Source: UBA987 sp002292105
GTDB taxonomy: Bacteria > Bacteroidota > Bacteroidia > NS11-12g > UBA9320
NCBI GenBank assembly: GCA_943846675.1
Contig: OX044357.1
Span: 1,054,001-1,118,000, forward strand
DNA: 64,000 bases
Direction of reading: 5' to 3'
The position numbers and the translations under genes are program-made. Positions within the stretch are counted from its first letter, which is position 1; every line of letters starts with the position of its first letter. Shown here in pieces: positions 26,253 through 36,271 of the stretch. The notes under the pieces were generated by a model. It saw only the letters and a list, made by a program, of their open reading frames with translations. It had not been told where the DNA came from and made no database searches.

Positions 26253-26855
26253 ATGGCAAGATATACAGGTCCTAAGTCTAAAATCGCCCGAAAATTTAAA
26301 GAACCAATTTTCGGCCCTGATAAAGCACTGGAGAAAAAGAATTACCCTCCAGGACAGCATGGTAATGCGAGAAGAAGAGGCAAAAAATCTGAATACGCAG
26401 TTCAGCTAGCTGAAAAGCAGAAAGCAAAATACACGTATGGTGTGTTAGAGAAGCAATTCGCAAATCTGTTTGACAAAGCTGCGCGTAAAAAAGGAATTAC
26501 TGGTGAGAACTTATTAAAGTTCTTGGAGTCACGTTTAGACAATACAGTGTACCGTTTAGGTATTGCTAAAACTAGAAGTGGTGCACGTCAGTTGGTTTCA
26601 CACAAGCACATGATGGTAAATGGTGTTGTTACAAACATTCCATCTTACCAATTACGTCCTGGTGATGTGGTTTCTATACGTGAGAAGTCAAAGTCAATCG
26701 AGTTTATCACTGATTCACTTGCAAGCAGATCTGAGTTTTCTTGGTTGCAGTGGGACGATAAAGCATTGACTGGGACTTATTTGAATCACCCAGAGCGTGT
26801 TGATATCCCTGAAAATATCAAGGAGCAGTTGATCGTTGAATTATATTCTAAGTAA
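26253..26855 (+). CDS. rpsD: 30S ribosomal protein S4
   Basis: 200 aa. A primary 16S-binding protein and assembly initiator. The S4 RNA-binding domain is seen at LESRLDNTVYRLGIAKTR and the following ARQLVSHKHMMVNG. The N terminus lacks the zinc cysteine knuckle found in some species. Confidence 0.98.
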   Translation: MARYTGPKSKIARKFKEPIFGPDKALEKKNYPPGQHGNARRRGKKSEYAVQLAEKQKAKYTYGVLEKQFANLFDKAARKKGITGENLLKFLESRLDNTVYRLGIAKTRSGARQLVSHKHMMVNGVVTNIPSYQLRPGDVVSIREKSKSIEFITDSLASRSEFSWLQWDDKALTGTYLNHPERVDIPENIKEQLIVELYSK

Positions 26856-26873
26856 TCATAATTAAAAGAAGAA

Positions 26874-27866
26874 ATGGCAATTTTAGATTTTCAAAAACCG
26901 GATAAGGTTATCATGCATAAGGAAACAGACAATTATGGTCTGTTTGAATTTTCTCCTTTAGAAAAAGGATATGGTGTTACTGTTGGTAATGCGATGAGAA
27001 GAATCTTGTTGTCTTCCTTGGAAGGTTATGCGATTACTTCAATCAAAGTTCCTGGTGTAGATCACGAATTCTCAACAATAAAAGGTGTTTCTCAAGACAT
27101 CACTGAGATAATCTTAAACTTAAAGCAAGTAAGATTTAAGAAAGTAACTGAAGGTCACGAAGTAGAAAAAATTTATGTTTCCTTAAAAGGAAAAGATGTT
27201 TTTACGGCTGGTGATATCTCTAGATATACAAATTCTTTTGAAATCCTTAATCCAGATTTAGTTATCTGTGATATGGAACCTTTTGTTAACCTAGAAATTG
27301 AATTGACAGTTGATAAGGGTAGAGGGTATGTTCCATCTGATGAGAACCTTCCTGCTGATGCTCCAATCGGTTTAGTACCTATCGATTCTATCTTTACACC
27401 AATCAAAAATGTAAAGTTTAGAGTTGAGGATTTTAGAGTAGAGCAAAGAACGGATTACGAAAAATTAATCTTTGAAGTTTCTACTGATGGTTCAATTCAC
27501 CCTGAAGATGCTTTAAAAGAAGCGGCTAAAATCATGATTCAACATTTAGTGTTGTTCTCAGATGAAAGCATTTTACTTGATAGCCAAGTGAAAACTAAAA
27601 CTGCAGAAGTAGACGAGAATACACTTCACATGAGAAAAATCTTAAAGACTTCTCTTGCTGATCTTGATCTGTCTGTACGTGCATACAACTGTTTGAAAGC
27701 AGCAGAAATTAGAACTTTAGGTGAGCTAGTAAGCTACCACATTGAAGACTTATTGAAATTCAGAAACTTCGGTAAAAAGTCATTGACCGAACTGGAAGAG
27801 TTTGTAAGAGAAAAAGGATTGAATTTTGGAATGGATGTCGCTAAATACAATTTAGACGACGAATAA
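26874..27866 (+). CDS. rpoA: DNA-directed RNA polymerase subunit alpha
   Basis: 330 aa. The N-terminal assembly domain (GYGVTVGNAMRRILLSSLEG) is followed by a linker and the C-terminal domain with its helix-hairpin-helix (LKAAEIRTLGELVSY, then RNFGKKSLTELEEF), which contacts activators and UP elements. Position between rpsD and rplQ is canonical. Confidence 0.98.
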   Translation: MAILDFQKPDKVIMHKETDNYGLFEFSPLEKGYGVTVGNAMRRILLSSLEGYAITSIKVPGVDHEFSTIKGVSQDITEIILNLKQVRFKKVTEGHEVEKIYVSLKGKDVFTAGDISRYTNSFEILNPDLVICDMEPFVNLEIELTVDKGRGYVPSDENLPADAPIGLVPIDSIFTPIKNVKFRVEDFRVEQRTDYEKLIFEVSTDGSIHPEDALKEAAKIMIQHLVLFSDESILLDSQVKTKTAEVDENTLHMRKILKTSLADLDLSVRAYNCLKAAEIRTLGELVSYHIEDLLKFRNFGKKSLTELEEFVREKGLNFGMDVAKYNLDDE

Positions 27867-27885
27867 TATTTGACTTAAGAAGGAA

Positions 27886-28422
27886 ATGAGACACGGAAAG
27901 AAATTTAATCATCTAGGTCGTAAGAAAGGCCATAGAGAAGCGATGTTGTCCAATATGGCATCTTCGTTAATACTTCACAAACGTATTTTTACCACAACAG
28001 CAAAAGCTAAAGCGTTGCGTGTATATGTAGAACCGTTGATTACCAAATCTAAGGAAGACTCTACACACTCAAGACGTGTTGTTTTTAGCTACTTGCAGAA
28101 CAAAGAGTCTGTAAAGGAATTGTTTGGTACAGTAGCGGAGAAAGTGGCTGACAGACCAGGTGGGTATACTAGAATCCTTAAAACACACAACAGACAAGGT
28201 GACAACGCTGAAATGTGTATGATGGAGTTGGTAGACTTTAACGAGGCAATGTTAGATCAAAAGGTTTCTAAGAAATCTGGAGCGACTAAAGCAAAACGTA
28301 CGCGTCGTGGTGGTAAAAAGACTGAAACAGTTGCTGCTGAGGCAGTTGCTGAGGTAGTTGAAGAAGCACCAGAAGCAACACCTGAGGCTTCAACTGAAGC
28401 AGAAGGTGATTCAAAAGAATAA
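27886..28422 (+). CDS. rplQ: 50S ribosomal protein L17 with acidic C-terminal tail
   Basis: 178 aa. The L17 core (MRHGKKFNHLGRKKGHREAM to about residue 125) is normal. It is followed by a linker rich in Lys and Arg and then an Ala/Glu-rich tail of about 35 residues. Such extensions are common in Bacteroidota L17; no function is established. Last gene of the operon, followed by a strong terminator. Confidence 0.97.
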   Translation: MRHGKKFNHLGRKKGHREAMLSNMASSLILHKRIFTTTAKAKALRVYVEPLITKSKEDSTHSRRVVFSYLQNKESVKELFGTVAEKVADRPGGYTRILKTHNRQGDNAEMCMMELVDFNEAMLDQKVSKKSGATKAKRTRRGGKKTETVAAEAVAEVVEEAPEATPEASTEAEGDSKE

Positions 28423-28445
28423 CACTTTAAACATAATATTTAAAA

Positions 28446-28469
28446 GGGCATCTCAGATGCCCTTTTTTT
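28446..28469 (+). terminator. Rho-independent terminator of the ribosomal operon
   Basis: A 7-bp stem GGGCATC (28446-28452) pairs with GATGCCC (28456-28462), with a TCA loop and seven T residues at 28463-28469. It begins 24 bp after the rplQ stop. Confidence 0.9.
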
Positions 28470-28530
28470 GTGTCTCATAACTTCTATATACCCGAAGTTT
28501 TAGATATTTGCAACTGTAAAAAACAAAGGA

Positions 28531-29655
28531 ATGCAGCGAGAAACTTTAGAAAGCATAAAACCCGAAGTGGATTTTCTTCCGCTTAACGGTACAGACCATA
28601 TTGAATTCTACGTCGGTAATGCCAAGCAATCGGCATATTATTATCAAGTAGCATGGGGCTACGAATTAATAGCTTATGCCGGACCAGAAACAGGTGTACG
28701 TGATAAAGCGTCATACGTGTTAAAACAAGGTAAAATTGTTCTTATCCTTTCTACCGCGCTAAACGCAAATACGGAAATATCGAACCACGTTAATACACAC
28801 GGCGATGGTGTAAAGTATCTGTCGTTGTGGGTAGATGATGCTACAAAATCATACGAAGAGACGATTAAGCGAGGTGCTAAGTCGTATATGGAGCCTACCA
28901 AGTTTGAAGATGAAAATGGTTATGTGATCATTTCAGGTATTCATACGTACGGTGAGACGATTCACAAGTTTGTCGAAAGATCGAATTACAATGGCCCGTT
29001 TTTACCAGGTTATGAAAAGCCATCGCATAAAATAGATTCGACACCAGTTGGCCTAAAGCATATTGACCATTGCGTTGGTAATGTAGAGTTAGGCAAGATG
29101 AATGACTGGGTCAAGTTTTATGAAGACGTTTTAGGTTTTAGATTATTGTTGACATTCGATGACGACGACATTTCTACCGAGTATTCCGCATTGATGTCAA
29201 AAGTGGTTAGTAATGGAAATGGTTATGTGAAATTTCCAATCAACGAGCCTGCGGATGGTAAGCGGAAATCTCAAATCGAAGAGTATTTAGACTTTTATGG
29301 TGGTGCTGGGGTACAGCATATAGCCGTTGCAACGGACGATATATTGCATACCATTAGTGAGTTAAGACAACGTGGTATTGAGTTTCTATACGTCCCTGAT
29401 ACCTATTATGAAGACTTGTTAGATCGTGTAGGTGATATTCAAGAGGATATCGCAGATCTTAAAAAACATAATATTTTGGTGGATAGAGACGACGAAGGCT
29501 ATTTGTTGCAGATATTTACTAAACCGGTAGAGGATCGTCCAACGTTGTTTTTCGAAATAATTCAGCGCCGAGGGGCTCAATCTTTTGGGAAAGGAAATTT
29601 TAAAGCTTTATTCGAATCTATAGAACGCGAACAAGAGCGTAGAGGCAACTTATAA
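28531..29655 (+). CDS. hppD: 4-hydroxyphenylpyruvate dioxygenase
   Basis: 374 aa. Converts 4-hydroxyphenylpyruvate to homogentisate in tyrosine breakdown, using non-heme iron. Two vicinal-oxygen-chelate domains are seen. The iron ligands are His in LKHIDHCVGN, His in VQHIAVATDDI and Glu in LFFEIIQRRG. The length fits the family. It begins about 60 bp after the ribosomal terminator; an imperfect -7 element GATATTTG lies at 28503-28510. The rest of the homogentisate pathway is not nearby. Confidence 0.95.
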   Translation: MQRETLESIKPEVDFLPLNGTDHIEFYVGNAKQSAYYYQVAWGYELIAYAGPETGVRDKASYVLKQGKIVLILSTALNANTEISNHVNTHGDGVKYLSLWVDDATKSYEETIKRGAKSYMEPTKFEDENGYVIISGIHTYGETIHKFVERSNYNGPFLPGYEKPSHKIDSTPVGLKHIDHCVGNVELGKMNDWVKFYEDVLGFRLLLTFDDDDISTEYSALMSKVVSNGNGYVKFPINEPADGKRKSQIEEYLDFYGGAGVQHIAVATDDILHTISELRQRGIEFLYVPDTYYEDLLDRVGDIQEDIADLKKHNILVDRDDEGYLLQIFTKPVEDRPTLFFEIIQRRGAQSFGKGNFKALFESIEREQERRGNL

Positions 29656-29656
29656 T

Positions 29657-30103
29657 ATGCGCAATACCCTCATTGCCGTTCTGTTGTTTTTAGGCTTGTC
29701 TGCTGAGAAATGTAATCAGATACCTGGTTATTCAGTTAACCTGTCATTGACACAAACTGAAGCCTATTGTGGTGGTGCTATGCCGCCACCTGAATTAATA
29801 AAGGACTTGGCAACGCCTAAACCCTATTCAGGGCCAAAGGTGTATGTATTTGGTGATGATTTAGTTTGTATCGACAGCACAACAGCGGATGAAACCAATA
29901 TTGAAGCCCTGCTTCCTTCAGGACATTATACGATACGCTTGGTGCCACAACTTGAAGACCTTGAAGCCATTCAAGGTGAAGAGCAAAGGTGCCTGAGCGC
30001 TTATAAGCAGCGGATTTTATCTATGTTCGACGTTGCAGGGGACACAACACTGGTTGCCAATTTGCACTTCGGATGTAATCCGTGTTTGCCTCCGCCTCCT
30101 TGA
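29657..30103 (+). CDS. Small exported protein of the YCGGA/CNPC type, paralogue of the lpxB-fused lipoprotein
   Basis: 148 aa. A hydrophobic signal (LIAVLLFLGLSAEKC) starts the protein. The mature part has EAYCGGAMPPPELI, a strand with VYVFGDD, and the C-terminal motif CNPCLPPPP. The converging lipoprotein on the other strand has the same layout (EQYCGGAEPTDEMM, VYISRYE, CNPCEEPRP), so they are paralogues placed tail to tail. It starts 1 bp after hppD and may be co-transcribed with it. I do not recognise a named family; the paired cysteines suggest disulphides or metal binding (inference). Confidence 0.65.
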   Translation: MRNTLIAVLLFLGLSAEKCNQIPGYSVNLSLTQTEAYCGGAMPPPELIKDLATPKPYSGPKVYVFGDDLVCIDSTTADETNIEALLPSGHYTIRLVPQLEDLEAIQGEEQRCLSAYKQRILSMFDVAGDTTLVANLHFGCNPCLPPPP

Positions 30104-30137
30104 TTATGGTCGTGGTTCTTCACAAGGATTACATTCC
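30071..30137. repeat. Inverted repeat across two convergent stop codons
   Basis: GGATGTAATCC (30071-30081) and GGATTACATTCC (30126-30137) are inverted copies with one extra base, separated by 44 bp. Each encodes the CNPC motif of one of the two convergent paralogues. The repeat follows from the shared protein ancestry but could also act as a bidirectional transcript end; no T run is present. Confidence 0.55.
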
Positions 30138-30652
30138 TTGTTCATAATCACTTTGTAGGCAGATTTGCCTCCAATTATCTTAAAGGGTGTAGCGGTCATC
30201 TGTTTCCATTGACGCTCGCATTCAGCTTTATACGCTTCTTCATCAACAACTTCTTCTTGGTCGTTAGGTACGTCTTGTGTATTGTCTGGTTCTGCTTTGT
30301 CTTCAACTACCGGAGCAGGTATGTTTAGTTTATAAAAAGATACCACATAGACTCCTGTATCTAATACTACTGTTGCATATCCAGCCTTATCGGTATTCAC
30401 TTTTATTTCATCTGTAAACATCCGACCTTTTTCATATCTTGAAATGTATACGGTCTGGTTGACTAGTGGTTTTTGTTTGTCAATCTCCTCCATCATTTCG
30501 TCAGTAGGCTCTGCGCCGCCACAATATTGTTCGTTATACTCAATGCTTATGGTACGCGCATTTTTGTCGTCTGCGTTAACCTTCGACTTTCCTTTACAAC
30601 CGATTAGGATTGCTAAAACTGGAACTAGAAATAGTATGTTTTTTGTCTTCAT
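30104..30652 (-). CDS. Internal lipoprotein reading frame at the lpxB 3' end
   Basis: 182 aa if translation starts at the ATG at 30652-30650. The signal peptide ends in lipobox LIGC. The mature protein has EQYCGGAEPTDEMM, a beta-sandwich-like middle, an acidic linker, and the C-terminal CNPCEEPRP. It is paralogous to the converging 148-aa protein. The frame is the same as lpxB, and TAATG at the junction holds a +1-frame stop overlapping the ATG. Function unknown; it would sit in the envelope as a lipoprotein. Confidence 0.6.
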   Translation of the reverse strand: MKTKNILFLVPVLAILIGCKGKSKVNADDKNARTISIEYNEQYCGGAEPTDEMMEEIDKQKPLVNQTVYISRYEKGRMFTDEIKVNTDKAGYATVVLDTGVYVVSFYKLNIPAPVVEDKAEPDNTQDVPNDQEEVVDEEAYKAECERQWKQMTATPFKIIGGKSAYKVIMNKECNPCEEPRP

Positions 30653-31726
30653 TAATGTGCTTGTAATTTTTGTTGCAGTTTTTTTTGCTGCTGATTGTTT
30701 ACCTAAAACCGTCCAAAGTGTTTTATAACTCTGCCTTATTTCTTCGGAAGTGGTTTCATGCAAAAGCTTATTCACTTCTTCTTCCAAATGTACCACATTA
30801 AACGTGCCCTGAATTAATTCTCGTATCACGAGATTGTCCAGAATCAAGTTTACTGGTGATATGTACTTAATTTTTACCAATAGTTTCCCGAGAAAAAATG
30901 ATATACGATTGGCTTTATAACACACTACTTGGGGCGTGTTTAATAATGCTGTCTCAAGATTGGCTGTTCCTGAGGTAACGATGGCTGCTTTGGCATGGAG
31001 CACAGTTGCATACGTATTTTCCTCCGATAGTTGCACGTTGTCCGGGAATGTGAAGGAAGCAAATGGTTTAGGGTTGTGAGCCGCAATCTTAAAAGCCAAA
31101 TCTTGCCGACTGTTAGCAAAATCTAGCAGCGTAGGCAGTATGCGTTTAATTTCTTGCTGTCTACTGCCAGGTAACAGTGCAATATAGTCTTGTCGACTAG
31201 TATCACTCTGGTCTTTTAAATAGTCCAAAATCTGTTCGACAACGGGGTTTCCAACGTAGTACGCATTAACACCGTGTTTTCTGAAATAGTCTTGCTCAAA
31301 AGGGAATATGCAATACCCTACATCGACAAAACGTTTTATTTTTTTAACACGCTTTTCGTTCCAAGCCCAAACCTTCGGCAGGATATAAAAGTGTGTTTCA
31401 ATGCATTTTTCCTTACAGTATTTAGCAATTTTTAGATTAAATCCGCCGTAGTCTACTAGGATTACTTTGTCAGGGTTAAACGCATCTATGTTAGATTTTA
31501 TGGTGCTAAATAATTTTTTAATCTTACCAAGATTTGCAATCACTTCTACAAATCCCATAAAACTATAATCGCTGTAGTCTACTACGAGATTGACTCCAGA
31601 CGCAGACATTTTAGGCCCACCCATTCCTTTGACTTCTGCGGTCGAATCTATGTGCTTAATCTCTGAAACTACATGCGAGGCATGTAAATCACCAGACGCT
31701 TCTCCAGCTATTATAAAGTATTTCAC
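30104..31726 (-). CDS. lpxB: Lipid-A-disaccharide synthase fused in frame to a lipoprotein
   Basis: 540 aa. Residues 1 to about 358 are a complete LpxB (GT19), which joins UDP-diacylglucosamine and lipid X: FIIAGEASGDLHAS, GGPKMSASG, DYGGFNLKIAKYCK, LLPGSRQQEIKRILP and VTSGTANLETAL are all family signatures. At residue 359 the frame runs on, without a stop, into MKTKNILFLVPVLAILIGC, a textbook lipoprotein signal, and a 182-aa lipoprotein. LpxB normally ends here at about 360-380 aa. A cytosolic glycosyltransferase fused to a buried signal peptide makes little sense, so the lipoprotein is probably translated separately. An insertion of one A (TTATGA to TTAATGA), or slippage at the A8 run (30679-30686), would explain the fusion. 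Confidence 0.85.
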   Translation of the reverse strand: MKYFIIAGEASGDLHASHVVSEIKHIDSTAEVKGMGGPKMSASGVNLVVDYSDYSFMGFVEVIANLGKIKKLFSTIKSNIDAFNPDKVILVDYGGFNLKIAKYCKEKCIETHFYILPKVWAWNEKRVKKIKRFVDVGYCIFPFEQDYFRKHGVNAYYVGNPVVEQILDYLKDQSDTSRQDYIALLPGSRQQEIKRILPTLLDFANSRQDLAFKIAAHNPKPFASFTFPDNVQLSEENTYATVLHAKAAIVTSGTANLETALLNTPQVVCYKANRISFFLGKLLVKIKYISPVNLILDNLVIRELIQGTFNVVHLEEEVNKLLHETTSEEIRQSYKTLWTVLGKQSAAKKTATKITSTLMKTKNILFLVPVLAILIGCKGKSKVNADDKNARTISIEYNEQYCGGAEPTDEMMEEIDKQKPLVNQTVYISRYEKGRMFTDEIKVNTDKAGYATVVLDTGVYVVSFYKLNIPAPVVEDKAEPDNTQDVPNDQEEVVDEEAYKAECERQWKQMTATPFKIIGGKSAYKVIMNKECNPCEEPRP

Positions 31727-32010
31727 AGAAAATGGATAATCAAGATAATGATGCCATATAGGATGGTAGCCCCAATTAAACCCCTCAAAAACTTCACCTT
31801 AGGCTTTTTCTTGAAAGGGATGAAAAAAATCATATTGGCAATTAAGCTCAGGCGTAAAAATGGGCTTATGCGTTTAAGATTCAAATTCAAATGATCCATA
31901 TTGGTAAAGTCGATATCTGGATCTACTCCAACATATATAAGCAACAAAGCAATTGCCGGACAAAGCAATCCAACAACGAGTCCCCAAGGCATTGTATTGA
32001 ATCTATTCAT
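31723..32010 (-). CDS. Small membrane protein between surE and lpxB
   Basis: 95 aa with about three transmembrane segments (WGLVVGLLCPAIALLLIYV, LRLSLIANMIFFIPF and a C-terminal ILYGIIILIIHFL). It overlaps surE by 8 bp and lpxB by 4 bp, so surE, this gene and lpxB form one operon. I know no function for it; the tight coupling to lpxB hints at an envelope role, which is inference. Confidence 0.75.
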   Translation of the reverse strand: MNRFNTMPWGLVVGLLCPAIALLLIYVGVDPDIDFTNMDHLNLNLKRISPFLRLSLIANMIFFIPFKKKPKVKFLRGLIGATILYGIIILIIHFL

Positions 32011-32779
32011 TTAAATTCCAATTGTTTAAGGTTCCAATGGCGTGATGTGCGGTCAAATCAAACTGAACGGGTACAACAGAAGCATATCCATTATGCAATG
32101 CCCATTCATCTGTATCTTGTCCGTTATCCATATTCACAAATTTTCCGGTTAACCAATAATATTTCCGTTTGTATGGATCTATGCGTTCGTCAAACTCTTC
32201 CACCCATTTGGCCTTAGCTTGCCTGCAAACCTTTATTCCTTTTAACTGGTCTTTTGGTAGATTTGGTATGTTTACATTAAGTAAGCAATCTGTCGGGATC
32301 TTTTTTTCGAGCACCTTTGTTGCCACCTGAGTCACAACTTCAGCAGCAGCAGAGAAGTCAGCTTCCATGCTGTAGTCAAGCAAAGAGAACCCAATAGCTT
32401 GTAAGCCATCGATGGCACCTTCCATTGCGGCAGACATCGTGCCAGAGTAAATTACGTTTACAGAAGAGTTAGAACCATGATTTATTCCTGATACCAAAAG
32501 GTCAGGTCTGCGATCCAGCACCTTGTCTAAAGCAAGCTTGACACAATCTGCAGGCGTTCCTGAACATTGATATGCAAGCACTTCATCGCCAAAATAATCG
32601 CTCTTTTCTAAACGCAAAGATTCGTTTATGGTGATGGCATGTCCCATGCCTGATTGTGGACTATCGGGAGCCACAACAACAACTTCACCAAGTTTCTTCA
32701 TACAGTCTACCAAAACACGTATGCCTGGCGCTGTTATCCCGTCATCGTTGCTTACTAATATAAGAGGCTTGCTATTCAT
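32003..32779 (-). CDS. surE: 5'/3'-nucleotidase SurE
   Basis: 258 aa. A metal-dependent nucleoside monophosphatase. The metal-binding aspartates are in LVSNDDGITAPGI, and SGINHGSNSSVNVIYSGTMSAA carries the conserved Asn and Ser residues. Divergent from recN. A TAATTTCG element at 32792-32785 ends 6 nt before the ATG. Confidence 0.95.
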   Translation of the reverse strand: MNSKPLILVSNDDGITAPGIRVLVDCMKKLGEVVVVAPDSPQSGMGHAITINESLRLEKSDYFGDEVLAYQCSGTPADCVKLALDKVLDRRPDLLVSGINHGSNSSVNVIYSGTMSAAMEGAIDGLQAIGFSLLDYSMEADFSAAAEVVTQVATKVLEKKIPTDCLLNVNIPNLPKDQLKGIKVCRQAKAKWVEEFDERIDPYKRKYYWLTGKFVNMDNGQDTDEWALHNGYASVVPVQFDLTAHHAIGTLNNWNLNE

Positions 32780-32784
32780 TATGG

Positions 32785-32872
32785 CGAAATTAACCTGATG
32801 TACACAGTCAACAAAACATAATTCACATTTTGCAAAATCATACAGAAGTAGAACGAATGCTCGTTATTTTTG
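32785..32872. promoter_or_regulatory. Divergent promoter region, surE / recN
   Basis: Toward recN, a perfect TATTTTTG lies at 32865-32872 and the likely ATG at 32876. Toward surE, TAATTTCG lies at 32792-32785 and the ATG starts at 32779. Both predict transcription starting at or next to the start codon. No distinct -33 element is assigned. Confidence 0.5.
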
Positions 32873-32875
32873 TGT

Positions 32876-34558
<1,683 letters not shown>

Positions 34559-34686
34559 GATAGCTTATTTACTTCTTCTTCAATGCATAGTGAATGCTTT
34601 ATACCATAACAGGAAGCCAATACATAGGTGCACACAACTATCTTGAAAAATCGAGTGCAAAGTTTGGTTTTTTTGTGTTCAGGTAT

Positions 34687-35790
34687 TTAATTTTTAATGA
34701 CCTTACCACAGTTTAATATTTTTTTAGAGTTACGTATTTCATATAAATATATTCCGTTAGACAGGAAATCGGTATTTATGGTTGAATTATCATTATAGGT
34801 CTGTTTTAGGATTTGACGTGAAAGATGGTCGTACAGGATAAATGTAAGTTTCTCGTTTGCCGAAGACTGGACAGTGAGTTCATTGTTAAATGGATTTGGG
34901 TAAAGGCTAAAAGAGAGATTTCTTTTTTTATCACCAATTCCAACCGTTTCTGAGCAAAATTCTGCAAAATAGCTTCCAATTATGGCGCTTTGATTTATAT
35001 CTTGATTGGTATAGCCAAAAGCGGGAATTGGCGTTGCTCCGCTCCATGTATGCCCACCATTAAGCACTTTGTAGAAAGTTACTTCACTTCCATTTGATCC
35101 ACCACCAAAGTAATATTTCTCAACGGTAGAACTATCCGCTGAATTCGAGTTTGGAATAGCAGTATACACAGGGTTGCTGTTGCAGTTGTTGTGTTCTACC
35201 CACCATTGAATCGTGCTGTCAACAGGCGAAATAAAAGCAGTTCCGTTGTATGACACCAAATTGTCTTCCGTTCCATGAAAATGCATAACGGGTATTTGCG
35301 GAGCAGAAGATGATGCGTTTTGAAGCGCATTTGACATGTTTCCTGATCCAACTGATATAGCGGTGATACTGTGTGCAGTTGTATTCGCGAATTTATAGGT
35401 CATAAACCCACCTTGTGACATTCCAGTAACGAATAAGCAATTGTTAGTAGCGTAATTGGCACGAATACTATCAACTAAATGCGACAGAAAATCAACATCT
35501 ATATCTCCTGTAGTTGTCCAAGAATTCGATATGCCATTTGGGTAGACAACAATAAAACCCAAAGAGTCAGCAATATCATCAAACCGGGTGTAGGTTTGTT
35601 GGCCTGTTGCACTTGATCTAAGTCCATGTAAGTTAAGAACAATTGGATATTCATTGATGGAAGAATAACCTGCCGGTTTGTGAACTATGAAAGATCTATA
35701 TACACCTTGGTCAAATATGCTGTCGAGTTGAGCATATAGTGAATTTGCAGTTAAAAGAACTATTGAAATTATTGAAAATGCTATTTTCAT
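34687..35790 (-). CDS. Secreted esterase (PHB depolymerase/feruloyl esterase-like) with T9SS type A sorting domain
   Basis: 367 aa with a signal peptide (IVLLTANSLYAQ). The alpha/beta-hydrolase has nucleophile elbow GMSQGGF, a later acid region HGTEDNLV, and the catalytic histidine in NGGHTWSG. This layout matches the LpqC / polyhydroxybutyrate depolymerase group (CE1-like). The last 75 residues are a T9SS C-terminal domain: SLYPNPFNNELTV, a middle strand, and NGIYLYEI. It should therefore be exported by T9SS and attached to or released from the surface. Substrate unknown. Confidence 0.85.
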   Translation of the reverse strand: MKIAFSIISIVLLTANSLYAQLDSIFDQGVYRSFIVHKPAGYSSINEYPIVLNLHGLRSSATGQQTYTRFDDIADSLGFIVVYPNGISNSWTTTGDIDVDFLSHLVDSIRANYATNNCLFVTGMSQGGFMTYKFANTTAHSITAISVGSGNMSNALQNASSSAPQIPVMHFHGTEDNLVSYNGTAFISPVDSTIQWWVEHNNCNSNPVYTAIPNSNSADSSTVEKYYFGGGSNGSEVTFYKVLNGGHTWSGATPIPAFGYTNQDINQSAIIGSYFAEFCSETVGIGDKKRNLSFSLYPNPFNNELTVQSSANEKLTFILYDHLSRQILKQTYNDNSTINTDFLSNGIYLYEIRNSKKILNCGKVIKN

Positions 35791-35830
35791 ACGTTTGATA
35801 ATTACAGTTTAGATTCGGTTAAACTATGCT

Positions 35831-36271
35831 TTAACGCAGTTTAGTTTTTGTTGAACACAGTGTTTCTATCGTGTAACTTGCAATGTAAGGAACAATGTCT
35901 CCTCCAATATATAAAATTCCATTATTTTCTTTGACTGATCCAGCTTCTGGAATAACTTTCCCTGTGTTGTCGAACAGAGCGGATAGGATTTCTCCTTGTT
36001 CAGATATGTTTAGAATCATACCAAATTCATCCTGCTTTGGTTGCATAAATTCAGGAAGACCATAAACAAGTTTTTTCATTCCTTTTTTAGGATGAATTTT
36101 GTCCAAAGCATCATTTCTTTTTGTTGAAAAACCCACCCAAAAACTACCATCTTCTCTTATTGAAATGCCATTAGGGAATCCAGGTAGATTTTCCTTAAAT
36201 ATTTCTATTGCTCCTTTCTTATCTCCTTTTAACCAATATTTGATAATTCTATATTTGGTTGTTTCAGTCAT
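35831..36271 (-). pseudogene. Strictosidine-synthase-like protein, C-terminal fragment
   Basis: 146 aa, about a third of the usual length. It matches the C-terminal part of the strictosidine synthase/SMP-30-like beta-propeller family: the ET-KYRI-YWLKG start, ENLPGFPNGISIREDGSFWVGF, YGLPEFMQPK and NNGILYIGG. The N-terminal blades and signal are missing. Its first ATG overlaps the stop of the preceding YdeI-like gene by 8 bp, and that gene is truncated at the same point. A remnant left by a deletion is the simplest reading. Confidence 0.7.

Noticed and set aside
30679..30686. Programmed frameshift at the A8 run as the normal way to end LpxB
   Set aside because: Possible, but the zero-frame C terminus (AAKKTATKITSTL) already looks like a natural LpxB end, so a 1-nt insertion at the junction is simpler. 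Kept only as an alternative.
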